DNA from: Candidatus Bathyarchaeota archaeon
GTDB lineage: Archaea > Thermoproteota > Bathyarchaeia > TCS64
Length of the DNA: 22,192 nt
Assembly (NCBI GenBank): GCA_014729945.1
Contig: WJJC01000204.1
Span: 1 to 22,192 of the forward strand
Direction of reading: 5' to 3'
Each line of letters begins with the position of its first letter. Position 1 is the first letter of the stretch. Both the position numbers and the translations under genes were made by a program. This document shows positions 7,739 through 15,539 of this stretch, one piece after another. Under the pieces are notes generated by a model that was not told the origin of the DNA, made no database searches, and saw nothing but the letters and a program-made list of their open reading frames with translations.

Positions 7739-8766
7739 AAGAATCTATCTAGTGTGGTTCGTTTTGTATCATTCTCTAAGCCTTTCTTCATCTTTTTAAC
7801 CGCACTCATTACTCTTTTTTGGCTGAAGTTATGTTCGGCGCATAGGAAGCCCACCAAGCCCGCTACATCTGGGTTTTTCCATTCAAGCGTGTAATCATTT
7901 GTGACCCTTGGGTTTAGAAAAAGTTCTTTTATTTCCTCTATTGGGTGAGGGAATTTTGCGTTCTTTATTTGGGGGATTGCATCCTGTATGTTTCCATGTT
8001 TTTTTATTAATTTGAGGGCTGTTTTTGGGCCGATACCTTTTACCCCATCTGGGTTATAGTCTGTTCCCACAAGGATCCCTATGTCAATTAATTGGCTCTG
8101 GGTAAGCCCAAGATCCTTTTTTACTTTCTCCAATTCCAGTAACTCTGGTTCGACCTTTACATAAACATTCTTGCCGGGGAGCTTTCTTCTACCCGTTATG
8201 CTCAAGTTGCGAATATGTCTAGGTGCACCGTATAATAGGCTATCAAAGTCTTGGCTAGCTGCTCCCCATACCTCTTCTCTCTTTGCCATGTGGGCAGTCT
8301 GGGCTTCTCCCTCGCCTGGAGCCTGTACCCAAGGGATTCCCATTAGTGTCAGCAACTCTTTAGCATCGGATACAATATCCGTGGTAGCTACCATGGATTG
8401 TTGTCCATATCGACGGGCTTTTTCGCTATCCCCCTCCTCCACAGCTTTTTGGTACTCTTTCTTTGCTTCTTTTCGGACATCTCTTCGTCTCTTTATCACT
8501 GTTTTTTTGAACTCGTGAGGTTTACCATCGAAAACATAGATGATTCGGGTACCGCTCTCCATGAGATTACTGTTCCTGTATAATAATCCACTCAGGTGGC
8601 TTGTTACTCTACCCTTTCGATCTTTTAAGGGTTGACCATCCCTACCCCTTATTATGGATAAAAACTGGTAGAGGATATTGTTGCCGTCAAAAGCAACCGC
8701 TCTTCCTTGTAGCTCCTCTATACTTAGCTTACGTCCGTTAACGATGTCGCTTAGCTGGACACCCAT
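7732..8766 (-). CDS. fen1: flap endonuclease 1
   Basis: 344 residues, normal archaeal length. FEN-1 cuts 5' flaps in Okazaki-fragment maturation and long-patch repair. Visible: N-terminal MGVQLSDIV with GRAVAFDGNN (D27), YVFDGKP, PGEGEAQTA and SQDFDSLLYG acidic residues, and the helix-hairpin-helix GVKGIGPKTALKLI. The C-terminus KRTTLDRFFG is a PCNA-interacting box. ATG at 8766 is preceded by AAGGTGA, which overlaps the TGA stop of the winged-helix gene, so translation is coupled. It is the last gene of the cdc48 operon. Confidence 0.97.
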   Translation of the reverse strand: MGVQLSDIVNGRKLSIEELQGRAVAFDGNNILYQFLSIIRGRDGQPLKDRKGRVTSHLSGLLYRNSNLMESGTRIIYVFDGKPHEFKKTVIKRRRDVRKEAKKEYQKAVEEGDSEKARRYGQQSMVATTDIVSDAKELLTLMGIPWVQAPGEGEAQTAHMAKREEVWGAASQDFDSLLYGAPRHIRNLSITGRRKLPGKNVYVKVEPELLELEKVKKDLGLTQSQLIDIGILVGTDYNPDGVKGIGPKTALKLIKKHGNIQDAIPQIKNAKFPHPIEEIKELFLNPRVTNDYTLEWKNPDVAGLVGFLCAEHNFSQKRVMSAVKKMKKGLENDTKRTTLDRFFG

Positions 8767-8772
8767 CTTGAG

Positions 8773-8985
8773 TCACCTTGCTAACTCTATTCTCCGTTTT
8801 CCCCTAGGTATCCTGTATACTCTTACTAAGTCCTGTATCTCCATCTTCATTAATAATGAGTTCAGGTCGTTATCGGATAGCTCTTTCTCGCTTTTCCTGA
8901 CTCTTTTATATAATTCATCAAACTTTAGGGCACCGTTGCGCTCTAAGAGTTCCACGATCCGCGCGGGTATTAGTTTTACATCCAT
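8773..8985 (-). CDS. small winged-helix-like protein of unknown function
   Basis: 70 residues, basic and mostly helical: a first helix (ARIVELLERNG), a second block (LKFDELYKRVRKSEKELS), a probable recognition helix (DNDLNSLLMKMEIQDL) and a C-terminal beta hairpin (VRVYRIPRGKRRIEL). This order fits a winged helix-turn-helix, and the last helix-wing part resembles DNA-binding domains that end LV..YR...G. I do not recognise a named family. The ribosome site TAGGAG overlaps the TAG of cdc48, and its own TGA is part of the fen1 ribosome site, so the three genes are translated as a unit. A role in DNA replication, repair or operon autoregulation is inferred from context only. Confidence 0.7.
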   Translation of the reverse strand: MDVKLIPARIVELLERNGALKFDELYKRVRKSEKELSDNDLNSLLMKMEIQDLVRVYRIPRGKRRIELAR

Positions 8986-8997
8986 TTCCTTTTTCTC

Positions 8998-11169
8998 CTA
9001 AGCTATATCGATAGGTGGTTTTACTTGTTCTCTGAAGCGTTGCTGTGTGTTCTCGTACCATCTTATGACCTCTGAGGTTATGCTTGGTGCTACTTCTTCC
9101 ATGGCTTTCTCAAAGTCGTTCATACTGACTGTTTTAGATTCAGTGTCTCTTCGTAGGGCATGTAGTCCTGCTTCCCGTACTACGCTATCGATGTCGGCTC
9201 CACTGTAGCCATCCATCCTTCTCCCAAATGTATCAAGGTCTACACTTTCATCTAAAGGCATGTTCTCTGTCTTTATTTTTAGTATTTTTTGTCTTGCTTC
9301 TTCGTCTGGTGGTGGTACATATACTCTTCTATCGAATCTTCCTGGTCGTAGTACTGCTGGGTCTATTATGTCTGGGCGATTGGTAGCCGCTAATACTACA
9401 ACGTTTTGTAGGCTTACCAGTCCATCTATCTCGGTTAATAGCTGACTAATTACTCTTTCTGTTACCCTGCTGTCCGCTGATGAGCCTCTTGAGGGTACGA
9501 GTGCATCAAATTCATCGAAGAATATTATGCTGGGTGCAGCCATTCTTGCTTTTCTGAATATCTCTCTGATTGCTTTCTCTGATTCGCCAACCCACTTGCT
9601 GAATATTTCTGGGCCTCTGACACTGATGAAGTTTGCCTCTGACTCGGTTGCTACGACTCTGGCAAGTAGTGTTTTTCCACATCCCGGTGGGCCATGTAAC
9701 AGTATACCCTTCGGTGGGTTTATACCAAGTCTGGAGAATCGTTCAGGGTTCTTAAGTGGCCACTCTACTGCTTCTCTTAGGTTTTCCTTGACATCCTCTA
9801 AGCCACCGACTGCATCCCAGTGGATGTTAGGTGCCTCAATGTATACTTCACGCATTGCTGTTGGTGTTACTTCTCTGAAGGCATCTCTGATATCTTGCTG
9901 GGTTACCACCATCTGGTCCAAGACATCATGTGGGATTCTTTTCTCCTCTAGGTTGATTCTAGGTAGATATCGGCGGAGGGCTTTCATCGCTGATTCCCTG
10001 CTGAGAGCCTCTAGGTCTGCTCCAGTATATCCGTGTGTTATCTCCGATACTTTTCCCAAATCAACATCTTCTGCGAGGGGCATTCCCCGGGTATGAATCT
10101 GAAGTATCTCTATTCTCCCCTCTCGGGCGGGGATCCCTATCTCTATCTCTCTGTCGAATCTGCCTGGTCTTCTTAACGCCTCGTCTATTGCGTCTACTCT
10201 GTTTGTTGCGCCTATGACTATGATGTGACCTCTTCCCTTGAGGCCATCCATTGAGGCCAGTAACTGTGCCACAACTCTTCTCTCAACTTCTCCTGTTACC
10301 TCACTCCTCTTGGGGGCTATAGCGTCAATCTCGTCTATGAAAAGTATACTTGGAGAGTTTTTCTCTGCGTCCTCAAACATTTTACGCATTCTGGCTTCGG
10401 ATTCGCCGTAGAATTTGCTCATTATCTCGGGCCCGTTTATGGCATAAAAGTTGGCTTCGGATTCGTTTGCTACTGCTCGGGCTAGTAGCGTTTTTCCACA
10501 TCCGGGAGGTCCATGGAGTAGTACTCCTTTGGGTGGGTCTATCCCTAGTCGTTGGAATATTTCTGGGTGTCGTAGCGGTAGTTCAACCATCTCCCTTATG
10601 CGTCTGATCTCCTCTTCAAGTCCTCCTATGTCCTCGTAGGTGGTCCTGCTGGGCATCTCCAGCTCAGGCACGGGTTCGCTCATGATGCTAATCTCTGTTG
10701 TTGGAGCGATCTTTACGATTCCATTTGGTCTCGTGTTTACGACCATGAATGGTACGCTATGCCCCAGCATCATTATTAGCAAAGTGTCTCCCCGAGTAGC
10801 GGGTCTATCCACTAATCTATCTTTCACGAATCTAATGAAGTCATTGTCAACGCTGATACGTATATCGACTGGCGCCAGTTTCACTGATGTAGCATATTCT
10901 GCCTCGGCTTTATTTACTGTGACAAACTCGTTTATGGCTGCGCTACAATTTTTCCTGATGAAACCATCTATCCTGATAATACCCTGACCTTGGTCCTCTG
11001 GGTATGCTGGCCATGCTTTGGCTGCTGTGGGTTTTTTTCCCTCTATCTGTACGACGTCTCCCACTGTGACGCCCAGGTTTTTCATGGTCTCGGAGTCCAT
11101 TCTCGCTATACTTCTACCTACGTCTCTCTGCTGTTTTGCTTCTTGTACTTTTAACTGGACGCTAGTCAA
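8998..11169 (-). CDS. cdc48: Cdc48/VAT AAA+ ATPase (two ATPase domains)
   Basis: 723 residues. The N-domain is a double-psi barrel plus a second lobe (about 1-165). D1 has GPPGCGKT (220-227), a Walker [13 protein letters not shown] and [10 protein letters not shown]2 repeats GPPGCGKT with [15 protein letters not shown] and RPGRFDRR. These hexamers unfold proteins for the proteasome and extract proteins from complexes. The C-terminus ends PPIDIA and lacks the HbYX proteasome-docking motif. The start is TTG, supported by AAAGGTGA at 11177-11184 with 7-base spacing and by [10 protein letters not shown] matching the family N-terminus; the next Met is residue 24. It heads the operon with the winged-helix gene and fen1. 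Confidence 0.97.
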   Translation of the reverse strand: MTSVQLKVQEAKQQRDVGRSIARMDSETMKNLGVTVGDVVQIEGKKPTAAKAWPAYPEDQGQGIIRIDGFIRKNCSAAINEFVTVNKAEAEYATSVKLAPVDIRISVDNDFIRFVKDRLVDRPATRGDTLLIMMLGHSVPFMVVNTRPNGIVKIAPTTEISIMSEPVPELEMPSRTTYEDIGGLEEEIRRIREMVELPLRHPEIFQRLGIDPPKGVLLHGPPGCGKTLLARAVANESEANFYAINGPEIMSKFYGESEARMRKMFEDAEKNSPSILFIDEIDAIAPKRSEVTGEVERRVVAQLLASMDGLKGRGHIIVIGATNRVDAIDEALRRPGRFDREIEIGIPAREGRIEILQIHTRGMPLAEDVDLGKVSEITHGYTGADLEALSRESAMKALRRYLPRINLEEKRIPHDVLDQMVVTQQDIRDAFREVTPTAMREVYIEAPNIHWDAVGGLEDVKENLREAVEWPLKNPERFSRLGINPPKGILLHGPPGCGKTLLARVVATESEANFISVRGPEIFSKWVGESEKAIREIFRKARMAAPSIIFFDEFDALVPSRGSSADSRVTERVISQLLTEIDGLVSLQNVVVLAATNRPDIIDPAVLRPGRFDRRVYVPPPDEEARQKILKIKTENMPLDESVDLDTFGRRMDGYSGADIDSVVREAGLHALRRDTESKTVSMNDFEKAMEEVAPSITSEVIRWYENTQQRFREQVKPPIDIA

Positions 11170-11176
11170 TTGATGG

Positions 11177-11184
11177 TCACCTTT
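11177..11184 (-). promoter_or_regulatory. ribosome binding site fixing the TTG start of cdc48
   Basis: AAAGGTGA on the minus strand, 7 bases before TTG at 11169. It complements the archaeal 16S tail and supports TTG over the later ATG. Confidence 0.7.
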
Positions 11185-11212
11185 ATGAATATCACTTTCA
11201 TGGACACGGTGG

Positions 11213-11223
11213 TTAATAAAAAG
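11213..11223 (-). promoter_or_regulatory. TATA-like box of the cdc48 operon
   Basis: CTTTTTATTAA on the minus strand. Transcription would start about 25 bases downstream, giving a leader of about 20 bases that contains the AAAGGTGA ribosome site. Confidence 0.5.
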
Positions 11224-11248
11224 ATTATTTCACCAAAATAAAATAGGT

Positions 11249-11271
11249 CCCTTATAATGGAATATTAAGGG
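11249..11271 (-). terminator. imperfect hairpin between G1P dehydrogenase and cdc48
   Basis: CCCTTA and TAAGGG arms (6 paired bases, then two mismatches and two more pairs) around a short centre, 36 bases after the G1P dehydrogenase stop. On the minus strand it is followed by CTATTTTATTTTGG, which fits a U-rich archaeal terminator. It could instead be an operator just upstream of the cdc48 TATA box. Confidence 0.35.
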
Positions 11272-11306
11272 TTATATTATTGTTTTTATGGCGTTTTTTT
11301 ATCCAA

Positions 11307-12371
11307 TTATATGACCCCCGTGGATTTTGCTAGTTTTATCGCTAGTTTCTCATTCATATCTATTTTATTTAAAATAGTATATCTATTTGGTCTAATGGAT
11401 TTTGCGAGTCTCAAAGCTTTAATGATTGTTTTGTCTTGTAATCCGAGTTCCTCAGCATTAGTTGGGGTACCTATAGTCTTCAAACTATCCCTGATAGCCT
11501 CCCATTTTATTCCATGAAGTTTAGCCATCATAATACCTCCTACTCCACATTGTTCACCGTGAAGAGCAGGATTCTCAGCAATCTGATCCAAGGCATGACT
11601 GAAGAGATGAGATGAACCGCTTGCGGGTCTGCTACTACCAGCTATACTCATGGCAACACCGCAGCTAACAAGCGCCTCCAGTAAAGTCCTTATTCCTTCC
11701 TCTGTTTTCTCTCTAATAATATGTGCTCTCTCCATGACGTGTTGGCTGCTCATAAGGCTCAGGCTGCTCGCGTACCCTCCGTAGTAATCATTATTCTCTC
11801 TATGAGCGAGTCTCCAGTCCCGCACCTCTACGATCTTGCATATTATATCCCCTGATCCTGCGGCCGTAAACCTGTATGGTGATTCTTGGATGATCTTACT
11901 ATCCATCACTACGGCTATAGGTGAGGCTGTAGCCACGCTATAGGGTCTCTCTGAACCTTTTAATGATGCAAGGTTACTTGCGATCCCATCGTGGCTTGCT
12001 ATGGTGGGTACGCTTATGAAAAATCTATTTGTCTCATGTGAGGATACTTTAGCGATATCGATATTTCTTCCACCCCCAACACCTAGAATCACTTTGGCTC
12101 CCGATTCCATGATCCTTTCCTTAACAGAGTCAACTGTGGCCTTGGTAGCGGAGGATACTTTTACTATGCTCGTAGCGATATTCTCCTCTTCTAGGTGTTT
12201 CTCTATTCTTTGGCCCGCTATATTGTATGTGGTATTACCTGTAACCAATAGAGCGCTGTCATAGTTGAATTCTTTACAGATTGAGCTAAGATGATTAATT
12301 ACTTTATTACCTACTAACACTATTCTAGGTAAGTCGATTCTATGGGTTGAATTTGTACTATGCTCAATCAA
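11307..12371 (-). CDS. egsA: sn-glycerol-1-phosphate dehydrogenase
   Basis: 354 residues. It reduces dihydroxyacetone phosphate to sn-glycerol-1-phosphate with NAD(P)H, the step that sets the stereochemistry of archaeal membrane lipids. Seen here: Rossmann segment ALLVTGNTTYNIAG, the nucleotide loop GVGGGRNIDIAK, the family-specific TIASHDGIASN, and the metal region SHLFSHALD and LHGEQCGVG. The start is TTG at 12371, with AAAGGTG about 11 bases upstream; there is no nearby ATG. A TATA-like GATATTAGTATAC at about 12413-12425 serves it. It is transcribed divergently from psmB. Confidence 0.95.
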   Translation of the reverse strand: MIEHSTNSTHRIDLPRIVLVGNKVINHLSSICKEFNYDSALLVTGNTTYNIAGQRIEKHLEEENIATSIVKVSSATKATVDSVKERIMESGAKVILGVGGGRNIDIAKVSSHETNRFFISVPTIASHDGIASNLASLKGSERPYSVATASPIAVVMDSKIIQESPYRFTAAGSGDIICKIVEVRDWRLAHRENNDYYGGYASSLSLMSSQHVMERAHIIREKTEEGIRTLLEALVSCGVAMSIAGSSRPASGSSHLFSHALDQIAENPALHGEQCGVGGIMMAKLHGIKWEAIRDSLKTIGTPTNAEELGLQDKTIIKALRLAKSIRPNRYTILNKIDMNEKLAIKLAKSTGVI

Positions 12372-12441
12372 CTCCCTGCAACACCTTTATTGATGCAGTG
12401 TAATCATTTTCTGTATACTAATATCTTTGCTATTTTGAGGA

Positions 12442-12468
12442 ATGTTTTTAAAAAAGTGATGTTTTTAA
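12442..12468 (+). promoter_or_regulatory. tandem decamer ATGTTTTTAA in the egsA/psmB divergent promoter region
   Basis: ATGTTTTTAA occurs at 12442-12451 and again, identical, at 12459-12468, 17 bases apart start to start. The second copy is the better TATA box for psmB, with the transcription start expected near 12490. The first could be a second TATA box or part of a regulator site between the two divergent genes. Confidence 0.4.
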
Positions 12469-12513
12469 GGTACTTGGTCTTCCTTCTAAGGATACACCTC
12501 TCGTATATTTTAT

Positions 12514-12518
12514 AGGAG
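12514..12518 (+). promoter_or_regulatory. ribosome binding site of psmB
   Basis: AGGAG, 8 bases before the ATG at 12527, supports this start. Confidence 0.7.
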
Positions 12519-12526
12519 AATTATAA

Positions 12527-13159
12527 ATGTCAAAGAAACTAGGAATCCTCAAGGGTACTACAACAGTTGGAATAGTATGTAAAGACGGTGTTATACTGGG
12601 CACAGATACACGTGCAACCATGGGTAACTTCGTTGCAAGTAAGAGAGCAAAAAAGGTTTACAAGATTACAGACCATCTTGCCATGACTATAGCCGGCGGA
12701 GTAGCAGTGGCTCAGAGAGTAGTAGAAATACTAAGAGTGAACTCGAGACTATACGAATTAGAAAAACATAGATCAATGCCTGTTCAGAGCGCAGCTAGAC
12801 TCGTACAAACACTATTATTCAGTAACAGGGAAGTGGGTGCACCGCTTCCTATGCAAGCTATAATAGGAGGCTATGATGAAACTGGTCCACATGTATACAA
12901 TCTGGACCCATACGGTAGCATGACTGAAGAGACAATGGTATCAACTGGGTCAGGGAGTCCATACGCCTACGGTGTACTGGAAGCTCAATATGAGGAAGGC
13001 ACGACAGTGGATGAGATGATAAAAGTTGTAGTCCAAGCCATTGATAGCGCCATGAAGAGAGATGTCGCCAGTGGAGACAACTTCGACGTAGCGGTTATCA
13101 ACGAGGAAGCTTATAGAGAGCTTTCTCCTGAAGAGAAGAAAGAGATTTTAAACAGTTGA
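12527..13159 (+). CDS. psmB: 20S proteasome beta subunit
   Basis: 210 residues. This is the catalytic ring subunit of the archaeal 20S proteasome. The propeptide is only ten residues (MSKKLGILKG); self-cleavage before T11 exposes the N-terminal Thr nucleophile. Counting from T11, the Asp at +17 (D27 in GTDTRA) and the Lys at +33 (K43 in RAKKV) are in place, and STGSGSPYAYG provides the late serine/glycine segment. No alpha subunit is in the window. aCPSF1 starts 8 bases after the stop, so the two genes are probably co-transcribed. Confidence 0.97.
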   Translation: MSKKLGILKGTTTVGIVCKDGVILGTDTRATMGNFVASKRAKKVYKITDHLAMTIAGGVAVAQRVVEILRVNSRLYELEKHRSMPVQSAARLVQTLLFSNREVGAPLPMQAIIGGYDETGPHVYNLDPYGSMTEETMVSTGSGSPYAYGVLEAQYEEGTTVDEMIKVVVQAIDSAMKRDVASGDNFDVAVINEEAYRELSPEEKKEILNS

Positions 13160-13167
13160 AATAGAAA

Positions 13168-15081
13168 ATGGAGAACCAGCAGGGTCTAACATATAGCGAG
13201 ATAAGGCAAGCAATACTGGATAGGATACCCGCACAAGTGGGTATAAGCAGAATCGAGTTTGAGGGTCCGAGACTCGCGATATATTGTCAAAAACCGGAAA
13301 TATTACAGGAAAAAAGCCACATAGTGGGCGAGATAGCGGGAACAATCAAGAAACGGATAGTGATTCGCAGCGATCCTTCAGTCAGGATGAATGAGGTGCA
13401 GGCTGAGCAGATTATTAGGGATATAATGGAGGAAGCAGGGCTTGTTCAAGCATATTTCGACCCAGCCCTTGGAGAAGTAGTGTTAGAAGTGGAGAAACCG
13501 GGGGTAGCCATTGGGAAGAACGGGTCCAATGTATTGGAGATCGTGAAAAAGACTCACTGGAGCCCTAACTTTAAACGCAGTCCACCTATCCCTTCAATGA
13601 CCATCAAACAGATCAGGGGATTCCTGTACAGCAAGAGCAAGGAAAGAGAAAGAGTTCTCAGGGAGACCGGTGAAGCCATATTCAGACCCATGTACCAGCC
13701 CAGCGGTGATGTAAGGGTAACCTTCTTAGGAAGCAGTAGGCAGGTAGGACGATCAGCCATACTTGTAAAGACCCGGGAGAGCGAGATACTACTGGACTGC
13801 GGTATTAATCCTGGTAGTAGAAACGCAATCGGGTCATATCCTCGATTGGATGTAGCTGAATTTGACCTGAGTAGATTGGACGCCGTGGTGATCAGCCACG
13901 CTCACTTGGATCATTGTGGCTTCCTGCCTTATGTATACAAATACGGCTACGAGGGCCCGGTATACTGTAGTGAACCAACTGCGAGCGTAATGACGTTACT
14001 CCAGAGCGACTATATTGATGTTACAAATAAAGAGGGAAGAGTGCCCCCGTATAGTCCGGAGGATATCAGCGAAGCCATATTGCATACAATACCCTTAGCA
14101 TATGGTGATGTGACTGATATATCACCTGATGTCAGATTAACGCTTCATAATGCGGGACACATATTGGGCTCAGCTATTTCCCACCTTCACATAGGCAAAG
14201 GGTTACACAACATAGTATATACTGGGGACTTCAAATACGGACCAACAGCCCTACTCCAGCCAGCCTCCAGTTACTTCCCCCGCGTAGAGACTCTAATAAT
14301 GGAGTCAACATACGGAGGACATGACAACTATACCCCCAGCAGAGACGAGACGGAGAGAACCTTCGTGGATATCTGCAACAAGATACTCAAGAAAGGCAAA
14401 GTACTCATACCAGTACCAGCCGTAGGCCGTGCCCAAGAGATACTTATGGTTATCAATCGTTACATGAACAGTGGCGATTTGACCAAGGTACCCGTATATA
14501 TAGAGGGTATGATTAGTGAGGCTACTGGTATACACACAGCGTACCCAGGTTACCTGAGCCATGAGGTTAGAGACCAGATATTGAAAGACGGGATAAACCC
14601 CTTTGAGAGTGATTATTTCACGGTTGTGAAGCAGCATGATATGCGGGATGAGATAGTTGAAGGTAGTCCATGCATCATCATGGCCACGGCGGGTATGATG
14701 GAGGGTGGCCCTGTCATGGAGTACTTTAAAAGATTAGCCCCCGATGAGAACAATGGATTAATCTTTGTATCCTATCAGGTGGCGGGAACCATGGGTCAAC
14801 GTGTACAATCTGGTATGGGTTCAGCGCAGCTTTATGGACGAGACGGAAAGATGGAGATAATAAACATATCCTTGAGCACACATACAGTGCACGGATTCAG
14901 CGGTCACAGCGACCGAAGACAATTAATGAATTATGTGAAACGACTGCGACCCAACCCGAGAAACGTCTACGTAGTACACGGCGAGGAGAGTAAATGTAAT
15001 CATCTGGCTAGAAGTATCTCTCGTCTACGTAGAATACGTGGACATAGTCCTAGATTACTGGATACAGTGGCTCTTGTCTAG
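13168..15081 (+). CDS. aCPSF1: KH-domain beta-CASP ribonuclease / transcription termination factor
   Basis: 637 residues. In archaea this metallo-beta-lactamase/beta-CASP RNase cleaves nascent RNA at U-rich 3' ends and ends transcription. Order of parts: N-terminal domain with KH folds (about 1-175; IEFEGPRLAIYCQKPE and AIGKNGSNVLEI with a GxxG-type loop), the MBL core with HAHLDH at 244-249 and NAGHILGSA, the beta-CASP region (STYGGHD, PAVGRAQEIL, IIMATAGMMEGG), and C-terminal metal motifs SGHSDRRQL and VVHGEE. The first ATG after psmB was chosen. The TAG stop lies in a CTAG shared with the sepF stop on the other strand. Confidence 0.97.
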   Translation: MENQQGLTYSEIRQAILDRIPAQVGISRIEFEGPRLAIYCQKPEILQEKSHIVGEIAGTIKKRIVIRSDPSVRMNEVQAEQIIRDIMEEAGLVQAYFDPALGEVVLEVEKPGVAIGKNGSNVLEIVKKTHWSPNFKRSPPIPSMTIKQIRGFLYSKSKERERVLRETGEAIFRPMYQPSGDVRVTFLGSSRQVGRSAILVKTRESEILLDCGINPGSRNAIGSYPRLDVAEFDLSRLDAVVISHAHLDHCGFLPYVYKYGYEGPVYCSEPTASVMTLLQSDYIDVTNKEGRVPPYSPEDISEAILHTIPLAYGDVTDISPDVRLTLHNAGHILGSAISHLHIGKGLHNIVYTGDFKYGPTALLQPASSYFPRVETLIMESTYGGHDNYTPSRDETERTFVDICNKILKKGKVLIPVPAVGRAQEILMVINRYMNSGDLTKVPVYIEGMISEATGIHTAYPGYLSHEVRDQILKDGINPFESDYFTVVKQHDMRDEIVEGSPCIIMATAGMMEGGPVMEYFKRLAPDENNGLIFVSYQVAGTMGQRVQSGMGSAQLYGRDGKMEIINISLSTHTVHGFSGHSDRRQLMNYVKRLRPNPRNVYVVHGEESKCNHLARSISRLRRIRGHSPRLLDTVALV

Positions 15082-15389
15082 TCTCTGTTACGCCAGATCT
15101 GGATATTCTTGGGGGTTATTATTACCCTCTCTTCACCGAGTCTAGCGATGTCGCCTTCTATCAAGTTAGCGTACTCATTTAACTCGTTTATCCCCCTTTT
15201 TACATCCTCAATGTTGGTCTTGGCGAGGGGCGCCACATTACATATGACAATGTTTCCTGCACGGACCTCGGCTTTGATGATGTCAATATCCTCGTAAGCC
15301 CTGAGTGGGATAGCCTTGATGTATTGGACTTCTTGGGTTTTTTTCTCTTCCCCGTTTTTTCCTATAAGTCGGTCTAGCAATCCACTCAT
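15078..15389 (-). CDS. sepF: SepF-type cell division protein (FtsZ membrane anchor)
   Basis: 103 residues. Archaeal SepF links FtsZ to the membrane. The N-terminal MSGLLDRLIGKN can form the amphipathic membrane-targeting helix, followed by a short charged linker, then the SepF core: AYEDIDIIKAEVRAGNIVICN, VKRGINELNEYANLIEGDIARLG, and the final strand ERVIITPKNIQI. Its presence implies FtsZ-based division in this organism. Upstream, AATTATAAATAAG about 30 bases before the ATG is a TATA-like box and GAGGGATG could be a ribosome site. It is a single-gene unit convergent with aCPSF1. Confidence 0.9.
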   Translation of the reverse strand: MSGLLDRLIGKNGEEKKTQEVQYIKAIPLRAYEDIDIIKAEVRAGNIVICNVAPLAKTNIEDVKRGINELNEYANLIEGDIARLGEERVIITPKNIQIWRNRD

Positions 15390-15539
15390 TGTTCATCCCT
15401 CGTCTTCTTATTTATAATTGATGGATGTTGTATAGATGTTTCATGTTTTAGGCTTATATTATTATCCTATATTATGTGAAATAATTATGTTCTTGACAGG
15501 TTTTTTATTCTCGTAGAGTGTTCTTGAGTCTGAATTAGT

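Noticed and set aside
8171..10639. Plus-strand open frames opposite fen1 and cdc48
   Set aside because: They are Ser/Leu-rich shadows of strongly conserved minus-strand genes, with no family motifs or ribosome sites.
15445..15480. AT-rich repeats (TATATTAT twice) between sepF and the cyclodeaminase-family gene
   Set aside because: Short low-complexity sequence expected in an AT-rich divergent promoter region.
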